Part shown: positions 8,506 to 17,874 of the stretch, one piece after another
Position numbering within the stretch: position 1 is the stretch's first letter
Layout: each line of letters opens with the position of its first letter
Source of the DNA: Magnetococcales bacterium
GTDB taxonomy: Bacteria; Pseudomonadota; Magnetococcia; Magnetococcales; UBA8363
Reading direction: 5' to 3'
Assembly (NCBI GenBank): GCA_015232865.1
Contig: JADFYU010000001.1
Location: 62,001 to 126,000, forward strand
Length of the DNA stretch: 64,000 bases
Notes under the pieces: generated by a model
What the model was told of the DNA's origin: nothing
Database searches by the model: none
What the model saw: the letters and a program-made list of their open reading frames with translations, nothing else
Translations under genes and position numbers: made by a program

Positions 8506-11262
8506 CTATTCCGGAGCGTTTCCGAGGTCGGTGTTTTGCCTGTGGCGATGGGGTAGGGCAAAGACAAAAATGGCTCCGTGTCCCGGTTTTCCCTCAACCC
8601 AGATTCGGCCGCCGTGGTGTTCGATGATTCTTTGACAGATGGTCAATCCCAGTCCGGTTCCCTTGGGTTTGTCCTCTCGCGAATCCTGGCGGACCTGATG
8701 AAATTTATCAAATATCTGCAGCCGTTCCACCGGTCGGATGCCAATGCCGTTATCCAAAACCTCCAAGCCAGCCTCCTCATCGGTCTGTCGGAGGTGGATC
8801 TGCACCAAGCCATTATCCTGATTGCAAAATTTGTAGGCGTTGGAGAGTAGATTGATGATGACCTGTAACATGCGGTCACGGTCGGCATAAATGGGGATGG
8901 CGTGGTTGGGGAGGAAATTTTCCAACTTGATCTGTTCGTTTTCAAAGATCTGACTGGTGGCGTCCACCGCCTCTTGGGTGATTTCTCTCAGATCCACCGT
9001 GGTCAGATTCCATTCGACCCGGCCTGATTCAATTTTGGCCAGATCCAAGACTTGATTGACCAGACGGGTCAGCCGTTCCGTCTCTTTGATGATGATACCA
9101 AGAAACTTTTTCCGTTCAGTCAGCTCCAAATCTTCATTGTCAAATATGATTTCTGAAAAAGCCCGGATCGAGGTGAGCGGGGTTCGCAGTTCATGACTGA
9201 CAATGGAAATAAACTCATCTTTGAGTCGATCCAACTCCTTGAGGCGGTCGTTGGCCTGTTGCAACTGTAAAGTGGCCGCTTCCAACTCTTCTGATTTTTG
9301 TTCCAGCCGCTGGCTGTATTCGATGACGTGGGTGGTCTCATCCAATATTCGCATCACCCCTTCCAGATCCAACTCTTCGCCCGTTACCACCGAGGAGACC
9401 ATGACCCGAGCCGAGGCCGCACCGATGGCACCGGTCAAGGTCTGCTCACCGAAGGCCACCAGACTGGGCGGGGCCATGGCGTAATCGTCCAGGTGTAGTT
9501 GGGAACGGTTGAGCTGGTCGGCAAAGGCTCTTTGTGCCGGAATCGGACCGATGAAACGGGAGACCAATCGCCTGAGATTGCCCACGGTTACCGAGCCGCT
9601 CCAAAGATAGGCGTCTCCCCCTTCCGCTCCTTTTTCGAAGACATTGACAAAATTCAAAGCCTGGATTCGTTCGATGGCTGTCTGACGGTCAAACAGAGAG
9701 ATGACCAGCAGCGTTCCAATGTTAAAAAACATGCTCCAAAAGATGGAGTGGGTGATATGGTCAAAAGAGTCGAGACCAAAGAGGGCATAGGGTCGTAAAA
9801 TGGCCATGCCCCAGGGACCATCGGTGATAAAGGAGTAATCGACCCAGCCCGATTCGGCAAAAGAGGAGAGCAGAAGGGTGTGGGCCCAGATGATGAAACC
9901 GATGATCAGTCCGGCCATGGCCCCCCGGCGGCTGGCCCCCTTCCAGTAGATGCCCAACAAAATAGCCGGTGCGAATTGAGCCGCAGCAGCAAAGGAAATC
10001 AGGCCGATGGTGACCAGGGTGTGGGATTCTCCGATCAGCCAGAAATAGAGATAACCCAACATGATGATGCCGATAATGGCCCCTCGGCGAATGGTCAGGA
10101 TTAAACCGCTCAAATCCTCCTGCTCGGTGGAGCGCAAGCGCAGGAAGACGGGGATGATCAGGTCGTTACAGACCATGGTTGAGAGGGTGATCGCAGCGAC
10201 GATGACCATACTGGTGGCTGCCGACAGTCCGCCGACATAGACAAACAGGGCCAACCATTCTTGGTTGCCAAAAATGGGCAGGGTCAGAATAAACGTGTCG
10301 GGATTGATCGCTCCATCGGCAAAAGTCAAGCGACCGGCAAAAGCGATAGGCAGTACGAAAATGTTGATAATAAATAGGTAAAGTGGAAAAAGCCAGCTGG
10401 CCTTTTTTATATGGCTTTCGTTAACATTTTCTACCACCAAAACCTGAAACTGCCGGGGAAGAAAGAGAATGGCCATCATGGAAAGAAAGGTGAGGGAGAA
10501 CCAGGAGGCGTATCCGCCCGGTAAGGCATCGAAGGTCAGCAGGGTTTTCAGGTTGGGATCGGCCAGGGCGCGGGAAAAAATGTCACCGGGTCCGTCAAAC
10601 ATATTGTAGGTGACAAAAATACCCACGGCCAGAAAGCCACTCAGTTTGATCAGAGATTCAAAGGCGATGGCCGCGACCATGCCTTCGTGACGTTCGGTTG
10701 CGTCCAGATGCCGGGTTCCGAACAGGATGGAAAACAGGGCGAGAATCAGGGCCACATAAAACGCGGTTCCATCCCAAGTCGCCGGAGAGTTGTTGGTTGA
10801 AAAACCGGAGTCCAGATGATGAATCAATACCTCCAGACTGGTGGCGATCGCTTTGAGTTGAAGCGAAATGTAGGGCATGATGCCGATCACGGCAATCAAG
10901 GTGACCAGACCGCCGATGACACGGTTTTTTCCATAGCGGGAGGCGATGAAGTCGGCGATGGAGATGATTCGGTTGGTTTTGGATATACGAACGATTTTGC
11001 GCAGCAAAAACCACCAGGAGACAGCCATCAAGGTCGGCCCGATATAGATGGGCAAAAATCCAATTCCGGTTATGGCCGCCCGCCCGACGCTGCCGTAGTA
11101 GGTCCAGGAGGTACAATAAACGGCGATGGAGAGGGTATAGATGTACGGGTTGGCGATCAGCGAATTACCGCGATCGGCCTGTTGATCGGCATAATAGGCG
11201 ATGGCAAAGAGCAGTCCAAGGTAAAAGAGGGAGACTGAAGGAACAATCCATTGCCATGACAT
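8506..11262 (-). CDS. sodium/solute symporter-type sensor histidine kinase (CrbS/CbrA-like)
   Basis: A 918-residue protein. Residues 1-520 form a multi-span membrane domain of the sodium:solute symporter family (PutP-like; YCTSWTYYGSVGRAA, SIADFIASRYGK). A linker with a coiled coil follows (residues 645-680). The HisKA domain has the phosphoacceptor H at about residue 690 (SHELRTPLTS). The HATPase domain has an N box (NLLSNAYKF), G1 (DNGIG) and G2 (KGTGLGL), so the kinase looks active. Known relatives CbrA (histidine/carbon use) and CrbS (acetate switch) share this plan and pair with response regulators. The neighbouring genes 11269-14047 make the same kind of cluster. The signal is probably a small organic acid or amino acid, which is inference. 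Confidence 0.9.
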   Translation of the reverse strand: MSWQWIVPSVSLFYLGLLFAIAYYADQQADRGNSLIANPYIYTLSIAVYCTSWTYYGSVGRAAITGIGFLPIYIGPTLMAVSWWFLLRKIVRISKTNRIISIADFIASRYGKNRVIGGLVTLIAVIGIMPYISLQLKAIATSLEVLIHHLDSGFSTNNSPATWDGTAFYVALILALFSILFGTRHLDATERHEGMVAAIAFESLIKLSGFLAVGIFVTYNMFDGPGDIFSRALADPNLKTLLTFDALPGGYASWFSLTFLSMMAILFLPRQFQVLVVENVNESHIKKASWLFPLYLFIINIFVLPIAFAGRLTFADGAINPDTFILTLPIFGNQEWLALFVYVGGLSAATSMVIVAAITLSTMVCNDLIIPVFLRLRSTEQEDLSGLILTIRRGAIIGIIMLGYLYFWLIGESHTLVTIGLISFAAAAQFAPAILLGIYWKGASRRGAMAGLIIGFIIWAHTLLLSSFAESGWVDYSFITDGPWGMAILRPYALFGLDSFDHITHSIFWSMFFNIGTLLVISLFDRQTAIERIQALNFVNVFEKGAEGGDAYLWSGSVTVGNLRRLVSRFIGPIPAQRAFADQLNRSQLHLDDYAMAPPSLVAFGEQTLTGAIGAASARVMVSSVVTGEELDLEGVMRILDETTHVIEYSQRLEQKSEELEAATLQLQQANDRLKELDRLKDEFISIVSHELRTPLTSIRAFSEIIFDNEDLELTERKKFLGIIIKETERLTRLVNQVLDLAKIESGRVEWNLTTVDLREITQEAVDATSQIFENEQIKLENFLPNHAIPIYADRDRMLQVIINLLSNAYKFCNQDNGLVQIHLRQTDEEAGLEVLDNGIGIRPVERLQIFDKFHQVRQDSREDKPKGTGLGLTICQRIIEHHGGRIWVEGKPGHGAIFVFALPHRHRQNTDLGNAPE

Positions 11263-11268
11263 GTGTCG

Positions 11269-11505
11269 TTAATCCTCGTTGTTGGTTTCTCGTCCCATGG
11301 CGAGAGCGGTCAGGGCGATGAAGAGAATCCAGAACAGAAACAGATAGAGAAACAAAACCGGAATACCGAGGAAAAGCTGGTCAAGGTTGAACAGGGAGAG
11401 GATTGGAAAGTTGACAGCCAAGGCACCCAATCCGAACAGGATTAGCAACCGTTCTTTGGTTCGTTTGATGGGCGTAATGGTCGGTCGTTTGTTTGGCATG
11501 GCCAT
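11269..11505 (-). CDS. small two-span membrane protein upstream of the symporter kinase
   Basis: A 78-residue protein with two hydrophobic segments (about residues 18-40 and 45-68), separated by a short NLDQ turn, and charged ends. It stops six bases before the kinase start and begins one base after the pseudo-kinase stop region, so it is embedded in the operon. In Pseudomonas a small membrane protein (CbrX) precedes CbrA in the same way; sequence relatedness to it was not tested. It may assist assembly or gating of the symporter domain, which is inference from position. Confidence 0.6.
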   Translation of the reverse strand: MAMPNKRPTITPIKRTKERLLILFGLGALAVNFPILSLFNLDQLFLGIPVLFLYLFLFWILFIALTALAMGRETNNED

Positions 11506-11506
11506 G

Positions 11507-13633
11507 TCAATAGTTCTCTTTCATCTGTTGACGTCGCATCTGGACCATGCTTTCCGACGCCTGAATGGTCAGTCCAAGGCTGGATATTCCCTTGGCTTTC
11601 AGCAGTTCCATCAGCTTGACAAAAACTTCCGCCGTGACTTCGGCGTCTCCCAGAGCGGTATGTCTGCCGTGTATTTCCACGCCCAGTCGTTTGGCGATGG
11701 CATCCAGGGTGTGGTCGTTCATCTCGTCGTGTAGATAGACGGAAAGCAGTAACGTATCCAGGACCGGATTGTCAAACCAGACGTCGGTGGCATCCTCCTT
11801 CATTTGCAGAAATTTCATGTCGAAGGCGGCATTATGGGCGACAAGAATCGCTCCTTTGGTAAAGGCCTTGAATTGAGGTAAGACCGTTTCGATGGTCGGT
11901 TTACCCTTGACCTGATCGTCGGTTATGCCGTGAATCCGGGTGGAGGCCGGTGGAATGGGGCGTCCGGGATCGATGAGGGCTTCGAATGTTTCGCCGCTGA
12001 GAATCCGACCATTGACGATGCGCACTCCGGCAATGGATATGATCTCATCTCCCCCGGAAGGGTGAAGACCGGTGGTTTCGGTATCAAAGACGACAAAGGT
12101 GAGGTCCAAGAGGGAGGAGGCGGCCAGTCGTCCCAGCTCTTTTGCACTTTTCTGTATGGAAAAATCATGAAACTCAGGCCGTTCCATGACATTTTTCTGG
12201 GGCGATTCCCACTGTCTAGGGGAGGCGGAAACCGGGATTCTCAAGAGAGAATATCCATCATCCCGATGGCGTTGGCTCCAAAGCTCTCCACCATGACGAT
12301 CCATGACTTCACCCAGAGTCGGAGAACCGATATCGGCTTTCAACTCCTGCCCCATCCAGGATTCAATCAGAGCGTTTGGTATCGGCTCTCCCTTCCAGAC
12401 AAAATCCAGATAGACCCGTTTGTCGCCCATCAAAGATTCGAGCTTCAGGTTGGTCTCTGAGGTCAGCTTGAAAATGTTGAGCAGCAAGGTCTCCAAGGCG
12501 ACCAGAAAAGAGGGGCCGTCGGCCTGAAGCCATAGGGGAATTCCCGAGAGAGTGATCTGAATTTTATGGGCTTTGACCTCCAGGCAGCGGGAGAGGCTGT
12601 CGGCCAGATCTTCGGTATGGGTATCGGTTAAAATCCATTGGGAGGAGACCAGAGAACGAGCCTCCTGGGAGATGGCCTCAAAACGATCGGAGAGTCGAAT
12701 GCTTTCTGATTGGATGATGGAGTAAAATTTCTCCCGATAAGAGTCCTCCATATCTGGATGGTCGGAGAGATTCTCGGCGGCGGCCCGCAAATTGGCCAGA
12801 GGGCTGCGCAGTTTTTCCAGTGCCGAACGCATCAGGTGATCGCTGCGTTTCAAGGTGTCCATTTTTTTGGTGACCTCCTCAAAGGTCATGACAAAAACGG
12901 CTTTTCCAGCGTTGCTGCTTTTGCGGGCCAGGCTCATGAAACAGTCCAACTGTTGCGAGCCGTTCAGAGTGGTGCAGAAAAACCGGGCTTCATCCCGGTT
13001 TTTATCCTCCTCGTTTTTGTGGGCGCTGCGATGTTGGAGCAGCTCCATGGTGGTGGCGATGGGAAGACGATTGAACAGTCCGTAGAGAGATCGACCCAGG
13101 CCCAGATTGGTACTGTGCTCATCGAATAGATGTTGAGAGGCTGGATTGTAAAGCAACACCCGAGCCTCCTCATCGAAGACGATCACCCCCACTTTCAACC
13201 GCTTGATGACCATCTCCAATTGTTCGACCACCTCGGCACGAGAGGCGAGGGCGGCCCGGACCTCGTAGCGGGCTTGGTGAAGAGAGTCGGCCAACTGTTG
13301 GGCGACATCGGGCAACTCGCCAATGAGATGACCGCGATCCACTTTAAGCTCATGGCCGGAGTCGGCGCTGGCGATAATGGCCAGACTTCGAGTCAGGGTA
13401 TCCAGCGGTTCGAGAATGGCCTTGTCCAGCCAGGACCAGATTTGACCGAGAATCATGACCAGGACAAAAAGGGCAATGAGCAGATAGGTGGCGGTGTTCT
13501 CCAGCCATTGACTCATCTTCTGGCTGGGCGAAGGCATCTCACCAAAGGCCCACCAAGAGATTCCAGCCAATGAGCCGAGCATCAGGGAGAGAAAAAATGC
13601 GTAAAAAATCCAGTATTTTTTGCGATTATTCAC
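11507..13633 (-). CDS. membrane pseudo-histidine kinase fused to DnaQ-type 3'-5' exonuclease
   Basis: A 708-residue fusion. Two membrane segments lie at residues 8-30 and 47-68, followed by a HAMP-like linker and a PAS-like domain (about 145-250, VGVIVFDEEARVLLYNPAS). Next is a HisKA-like helix in which the usual His-Glu-Leu-Arg reads Glu-Lys-Leu-Arg (EKLRSPLANLRAA), so the phosphoacceptor is gone. The ATPase-like region (370-470) lacks the N box and DxGxG. Residues 513-690 are an intact DEDDh exonuclease domain: DTETTGL, AHNAAFD, and GRHTALGDA with its His and Asp. Exonucleases of this kind are known beside CrbS-like kinases. The substrate (DNA, RNA or a nucleotide signal) is unknown. Confidence 0.8.
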   Translation of the reverse strand: MNNRKKYWIFYAFFLSLMLGSLAGISWWAFGEMPSPSQKMSQWLENTATYLLIALFVLVMILGQIWSWLDKAILEPLDTLTRSLAIIASADSGHELKVDRGHLIGELPDVAQQLADSLHQARYEVRAALASRAEVVEQLEMVIKRLKVGVIVFDEEARVLLYNPASQHLFDEHSTNLGLGRSLYGLFNRLPIATTMELLQHRSAHKNEEDKNRDEARFFCTTLNGSQQLDCFMSLARKSSNAGKAVFVMTFEEVTKKMDTLKRSDHLMRSALEKLRSPLANLRAAAENLSDHPDMEDSYREKFYSIIQSESIRLSDRFEAISQEARSLVSSQWILTDTHTEDLADSLSRCLEVKAHKIQITLSGIPLWLQADGPSFLVALETLLLNIFKLTSETNLKLESLMGDKRVYLDFVWKGEPIPNALIESWMGQELKADIGSPTLGEVMDRHGGELWSQRHRDDGYSLLRIPVSASPRQWESPQKNVMERPEFHDFSIQKSAKELGRLAASSLLDLTFVVFDTETTGLHPSGGDEIISIAGVRIVNGRILSGETFEALIDPGRPIPPASTRIHGITDDQVKGKPTIETVLPQFKAFTKGAILVAHNAAFDMKFLQMKEDATDVWFDNPVLDTLLLSVYLHDEMNDHTLDAIAKRLGVEIHGRHTALGDAEVTAEVFVKLMELLKAKGISSLGLTIQASESMVQMRRQQMKENY

Positions 13634-13651
13634 GATAATTCAGGGTAATCT

Positions 13652-14047
13652 CTATTCTGGAGAGTGAAGTGGTGTTCGTCCTTGTAAAATTTCCTGGACC
13701 TTGGCGACCAGCTCTTTGGTGGCAAACGGTTTGGTAACGTAGTCATCCGCCCCCAGTGCCAGACCTTTTTCCCGTTCCACGTCCCGCCCCTTGGCCGTCA
13801 GCATGATGATCTGGATGTTCTTCCAGGCATTGTTGGCTCGGACGGCTTCACAGACTTCATAGCCATTTTTTTTCGGCATCATGACATCCAGCAGGATCAG
13901 GTCTGGAATTTTTTCGGAAATGGCTTTCAAGGAGGCCTCTCCATCGGAGGCCGTTCTGACGGTAAATCCTTCTTTTTTCATCAGAAACTCAAGAGATAAA
14001 ACAATGTTCGGCGCATCATCTACAATGAGAATATCGTAGGACATCAA
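13652..14047 (-). CDS. single-domain response regulator (receiver only)
   Basis: A 131-residue CheY-like receiver with no output domain. The acidic pocket (VDDAP, residues 10-11), phospho-acceptor Asp54 (LLDVMMP), Thr in MLTAKG and Lys in VTKPFA are all present, so phosphorylation should work. Spacing and order suggest it is transcribed first in the minus-strand cluster 14047 to 8506 and that the symporter-type kinase is its partner. Without an output domain it would act by protein contact, perhaps with the exonuclease fusion; that is inference. Confidence 0.88.
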   Translation of the reverse strand: MMSYDILIVDDAPNIVLSLEFLMKKEGFTVRTASDGEASLKAISEKIPDLILLDVMMPKKNGYEVCEAVRANNAWKNIQIIMLTAKGRDVEREKGLALGADDYVTKPFATKELVAKVQEILQGRTPLHSPE

Positions 14048-14178
14048 CAGCTCTCCTTGTGGGTAAATCGATCAGATTCAGATTGAGAATATCAAAAACA
14101 TTGCCATCCTGATTTATCCCGGATTCTAACCCTTTCAGACGCCAAGTTCAAAGTTAAGAAGATGCGTTGCAGAATGGG

Positions 14179-14766
14179 TTAATTGGGTCTGTAGAACTGG
14201 GCAATTTTGGCATCGACCAGGTTGATATGATCAAATAGCCAATTGTAAACCATGAAAAAAAGGTCATTGGCCCGTTGAATCTGGCCGTTTTGAATGTCAC
14301 TCTGTATTTCTAGAAATTTGGCAGTAAAATCCTTATGAATGTTGACATGCTCGTCCAGGTCGGGATAGCCGATGTAGAGCATATAATTTTCTTCTTCTTG
14401 AAAATGTTTGATGGTGTAATTTTTCAGTCCAAGCAAACTGATATTGAGCAGAGCGGTATCTTTGTTGCTGGGTGCTTGAATGCGCAGGTTGAGCATGACC
14501 TGGTATAAATTGCAAAGATGCTGGACCAGCATGGCGTGCTGACCGTCGATTGCCTGAAGACCGATGGGTTTCAGCTTTGAAAAGACCAGTTTTTCAACCT
14601 GGTCATAGGCGTATTCAGTCCGTTCCTTCGGATCTTCGATCTCCTCCATGGCTTCATCCATCAATTGGAGGAGTGATTTCTCTTCTTTTTCGTCCGTAGC
14701 CACGATTATCCCCAAGCGTATAAAGGTGTGAACAAGACCGGTCTGAAACGCACATTCGGGGGCCAT
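14179..14766 (-). CDS. bacteriohemerythrin
   Basis: A diiron, O2-binding four-helix protein of 195 residues. The hemerythrin domain occupies about residues 65-190 after an acidic N-terminal extension. All expected iron ligands are visible in order: His in DGQHAMLV, His and Glu in KHFQEEEN, two His in DEHVNIHKDF, and His and Asp in DHINLVDAK. Such proteins sense, store or deliver oxygen and are abundant in magnetotactic bacteria. The ATG at 14766 follows a GGA ribosome-binding core. It is monocistronic, separated by 130 bp from the receiver gene. Confidence 0.9.
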   Translation of the reverse strand: MAPECAFQTGLVHTFIRLGIIVATDEKEEKSLLQLMDEAMEEIEDPKERTEYAYDQVEKLVFSKLKPIGLQAIDGQHAMLVQHLCNLYQVMLNLRIQAPSNKDTALLNISLLGLKNYTIKHFQEEENYMLYIGYPDLDEHVNIHKDFTAKFLEIQSDIQNGQIQRANDLFFMVYNWLFDHINLVDAKIAQFYRPN

Positions 14767-14919
14767 AGTAATTCCGTTGAACAGATTCGGTCAATACATG
14801 GTCATTGGATCTAAGATCCCGATCCGCCCCACTTTAGGCAGGGGGAATTTTTATGATGCCCGAGATTATTATAATGATTGATGAGTCGTGCCGGTATGAA
14901 AAAAAAAGCTATTTTGCTC

Positions 14920-14948
14920 TTGAAACCCATGGTGGTCGTTGCTATCTA
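14920..14948 (+). promoter_or_regulatory. candidate promoter of rpoH
   Basis: TTGAAA at 14920-14925 is followed after 17 bases by TATCTA at 14943-14948. The -35 is good and the -10 is weak. It lies about 85 bases before the chosen ATG and overlaps the first in-frame start of the longer open frame, which argues against that longer start. CTTGAAA also resembles a heat-shock -35, so self-control by sigma-32 is possible but unproven. Confidence 0.35.
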
Positions 14949-15031
14949 TAGTATCGAGCGGATGCGAATTGGTCGCGTCTTTTAGAAAAAATCAATCCAT
15001 TCAGTTGTTTATTGGTATGGAGACTCTGACA

Positions 15032-15925
15032 ATGTCAACGAATGATCTCGCCATTTATCACCCTTCAAGGCTGGCTGATCCGGGAGGTGATTCAGGTTTT
15101 GGCAAATTTGTCCGGCAGGCGCTTCAGGCCCCGATGCTCTCTCCTGAGCAGGAGTATGAACTGGCGGTTCGCTTCCAAAAAAAGAAAGATCTGGAGGCTG
15201 CCCATCGGTTGGTCTTCTCCTACTTGCGCTATGTCCTGAAAATTGCCAATGAGTACAGAAACTATCAGTTGAACTTCTCCGACTTGGTTCAGGAGGGGAC
15301 TCTCGGTCTGATGCAGGCGGTGAAAAAATTTGATCCGGATCGCGGTAATCGGCTCTCCACTTATGCGGTTTGGTGGATTCGGGCGTCGATTCACGATTTT
15401 ATCCTCCGTTCCTGGCGGATGGTCAAGATTGCCACCACCCAACTCAAACGGCAGCTGTTTTTTAAACTTCGACAGGAAAAAAAATCCATGGCTCCCCTTC
15501 AATTGGAGGAGGCGGAGGAGTTGGCTGAAAAGTTTGGTACGAATGCCGAAACCATTCTGGAGTTTGACAGTCGGATGGGAGGGGCGGATACGTCGCTAAA
15601 CCAGCCGGTGTTGGATGGTTCGGGAGAGATGATCAATCTGATTGTCGATCAGCGTCCCAATCAGGAGTTGGAAATGGCTGATCAACAGCAGCAGATGATG
15701 ATGAACCGGTTGATTGGTGTGGGAATGAAAAATCTGACTTCTCGTGAGCAGTTGATCATCTCCGCGCGTTTTCTGTCCGACAATCAGGAGACGTTGGACT
15801 CTTTGGGCGAAAAACTGTCCGTCAGTCGGGAGAGGGTGCGGCAGATCGAAAAGGCGGCCTTGGAAAAACTCAAACGGTTTTTCCAAAACTCCCAAGTGGG
15901 CCGGGATCTGGTGATGGATCTCTGA
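15032..15925 (+). CDS. rpoH: heat-shock sigma factor RpoH (sigma-32)
   Basis: Alternative sigma factor directing RNA polymerase to heat-shock promoters. Region 2 is intact (FSDLVQEGTLGLMQAV, GNRLSTYAVWWIRASI). The RpoH-specific box is recognisable as QLKRQLFFKLR. Region 4 carries the helix-turn-helix LGEKLSVSRERVRQIE. I chose the ATG at 15032, preceded by GGAGA eight bases upstream, giving 297 residues against 284 in E. coli. An in-frame start at 14939 would add 31 residues without homologous sequence. Confidence 0.95.
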   Translation: MSTNDLAIYHPSRLADPGGDSGFGKFVRQALQAPMLSPEQEYELAVRFQKKKDLEAAHRLVFSYLRYVLKIANEYRNYQLNFSDLVQEGTLGLMQAVKKFDPDRGNRLSTYAVWWIRASIHDFILRSWRMVKIATTQLKRQLFFKLRQEKKSMAPLQLEEAEELAEKFGTNAETILEFDSRMGGADTSLNQPVLDGSGEMINLIVDQRPNQELEMADQQQQMMMNRLIGVGMKNLTSREQLIISARFLSDNQETLDSLGEKLSVSRERVRQIEKAALEKLKRFFQNSQVGRDLVMDL

Positions 15926-16004
15926 CGAATTCAACCGGCATGGGGCGCGGACGCTATGGTTGAGTCGCGGGTTGAACGGGGGTTTTGCGATAACACTATT
16001 CAGG

Positions 16005-17153
16005 TTAACGTTTGACAGTCTCCAGTACGACAAACTTGGGATTGACGGCGATGATCTGGCATTGACCGAACAGCTTGCTTAGTTTGGCATGATATCCCAG
16101 ATGTCGGTTGCCGACCATTCGCAGACGACCGCCGGTTTTGAGAATTTGCCGGGCGTCTTTAAACAGTTGCCAGGCGACGAGATCGGTGACGGTTTGATGT
16201 TGGTGAAAAGGGGGGTTGCACAGAACCAGATCCACCGGTTCTGCCTGAACCTCGGATAGACCGTTACTCCAGATCAGCTTCAACCTGGATACGGCGGAAA
16301 CCGCCGTATCCAGGTTGAAGGGATCACCGTTTCTGAACCGCTCAAGGTTCAGTCTGCTGGAGCGGATGGCGTCCCAACTTTCATCGACGGCCAGGAGCTG
16401 GCATTCGGGGTTGGCCCGGAGTGCCGCCAGACTCAATACACCATTCCCACAGCCCAAATCAACAACCCGATTCGGAATAGAGCCGAGGTTTTGCAGTAAT
16501 AACCGGGCACCCGAATCCAGCCTTTGAGAGCCATAGACATTGGGAAAATGGCTGAGCAAACTGCCGACCTGCTCACAATACCACTCGGTGATCTCCCCTT
16601 GACCGCTGGTTCGGCCACTGAGCTGACCATAGATCAGCCGGGCTTTTTTGACCGCTCTGGAGGGACGTACCGCATCCAACAAACGCCGGGTCAGATCCGG
16701 CAGGGTGGTGGGCATATCTTTTTGCCGGGCCGCAATCACCAACGGGGTGCCCTGTGGCAGGTTTTTGTTGAGCCAGTCCAGTTGCGCGGTCAGCAGGCGC
16801 ATGTTGCGTGGGAGTTTTAAAAGGACTCCCAGCGGATTTGGCTTGTCGCGTCGGATTTCGGCATCGGTTTGGATGGGGTGGACGATTCCGTTCCGCTCCA
16901 GGTTTGATTGGAGTGCTTGGTGGGACGTCCGGGAATCATTGACCCAATAAAGGGGGGCGTTCGGGGCCGAGACGGCCAGGCCGCAGGCGAGGGCGCCGAA
17001 ATGGTCATTCAAAACCAACCGATTTCCCCTTGGCAATTCGTGGGCCTGCAAGGCCAACTCGTCGGCGGCATCCCAGGCCAGAAGGGTCTCGTTTGGCAAT
17101 GAAGGCAGGCGCTGCAATCGGAGCTTGGTGCCGTTGATAACCAGTTGTTGCAT
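16005..17153 (-). CDS. rlmG: 23S rRNA (guanine-N2) methyltransferase RlmG-like
   Basis: SAM-dependent methyltransferase expected to modify G1835 of 23S rRNA. The 382 residues from the ATG at 17153 match the E. coli length (378). The N-terminal half is the degenerate methyltransferase-like domain. The catalytic C-terminal half carries VVDLGCGNGVLSLAAL (SAM motif I), DESWDAI (motif II) and LVLCNPPFHQHQ (motif IV NPPF). An open frame extends 43 codons upstream but is unlike the family; an AAGAG ribosome-binding site precedes the chosen ATG. RsmC (16S rRNA) is the main alternative; the N-terminal similarity favours RlmG. Confidence 0.85.
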   Translation of the reverse strand: MQQLVINGTKLRLQRLPSLPNETLLAWDAADELALQAHELPRGNRLVLNDHFGALACGLAVSAPNAPLYWVNDSRTSHQALQSNLERNGIVHPIQTDAEIRRDKPNPLGVLLKLPRNMRLLTAQLDWLNKNLPQGTPLVIAARQKDMPTTLPDLTRRLLDAVRPSRAVKKARLIYGQLSGRTSGQGEITEWYCEQVGSLLSHFPNVYGSQRLDSGARLLLQNLGSIPNRVVDLGCGNGVLSLAALRANPECQLLAVDESWDAIRSSRLNLERFRNGDPFNLDTAVSAVSRLKLIWSNGLSEVQAEPVDLVLCNPPFHQHQTVTDLVAWQLFKDARQILKTGGRLRMVGNRHLGYHAKLSKLFGQCQIIAVNPKFVVLETVKR

Positions 17154-17386
17154 GACGCGTCTCTTTTTCAATGGTGATTGCCGAATTATGCCTGAATTGG
17201 CCGCTCCTGTGTGACGGTTGCACGGTTTAGTTACCAGGATTGATCGTATTATACAATCGATCGTCATCCGGTTCCGTCCCATGGTTTTTTGTCCGGTTTG
17301 CCTTTTATATTTTATATTAAGCGGTTATCATGAAAACCACGATCGATTTTTCAGGGTGAGGAGAGTGGTGTTGAGTCAAATGAAGA

Positions 17387-17866
17387 GGGACAAAGATCAG
17401 CCTGAAAAATAAAGCCTTCTCTGAGCTTCATGCCGCCATGGGCTAAGTATTTACCTCCAAAATCGCCCTGGGACTGCGTCATGTGGTCTTGTTTGAAAAT
17501 TTGGAGCGCAGAGTTCAGGAGCGGACAATCGATTTGGAAACCGCCAACAAGGAGTTGGAGCGTCTGGCCACGACCGATCCCCTGACGATGGCGCTGAACC
17601 GAAGGGCATTCATGATCTTTATGCGGGAAGAGATCGCCAGGGCGAAACGATATGGACACTCCTTGAGCCTGTTGTTGGTTGATATCGACCATTTTAAATC
17701 CATCAACGGTAGCCATGGTCACGGGGTCGGCGATGAGGCCCTGAAGAACTTGGTGGTTCTTATCCGCAATCAAATGCGCACGGTGGATGCGGTGGCCCGT
17801 ATGGGCTTCAGTGAAGTAAACCATGTACCCATCGTAAGCTGTCGTTACCAAGGTCATTGTTTGTGA
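17387..17866 (+). pseudogene. decayed GAF/GGDEF gene fragment
   Basis: The readable part from 17447 encodes a GAF-domain end (FTSKIALGLRHVVLFENLE), a coiled linker (RVQERTIDLETANKELERLA) and the first half of a GGDEF domain (TTDPLTMALNRRAF, LLVDIDHFKSING, VARMG). The frame has a TAA at 17444 exactly where the GAF domain would continue upstream. At the active site, GGEEF is replaced by GFSEV and the frame stops 17 residues later. It cannot make cyclic di-GMP. It is best read as a relic truncated at both ends; the downstream glycosyltransferase may have arrived with or after the break. Confidence 0.7.
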
Positions 17867-17874
17867 GGTTTCCT

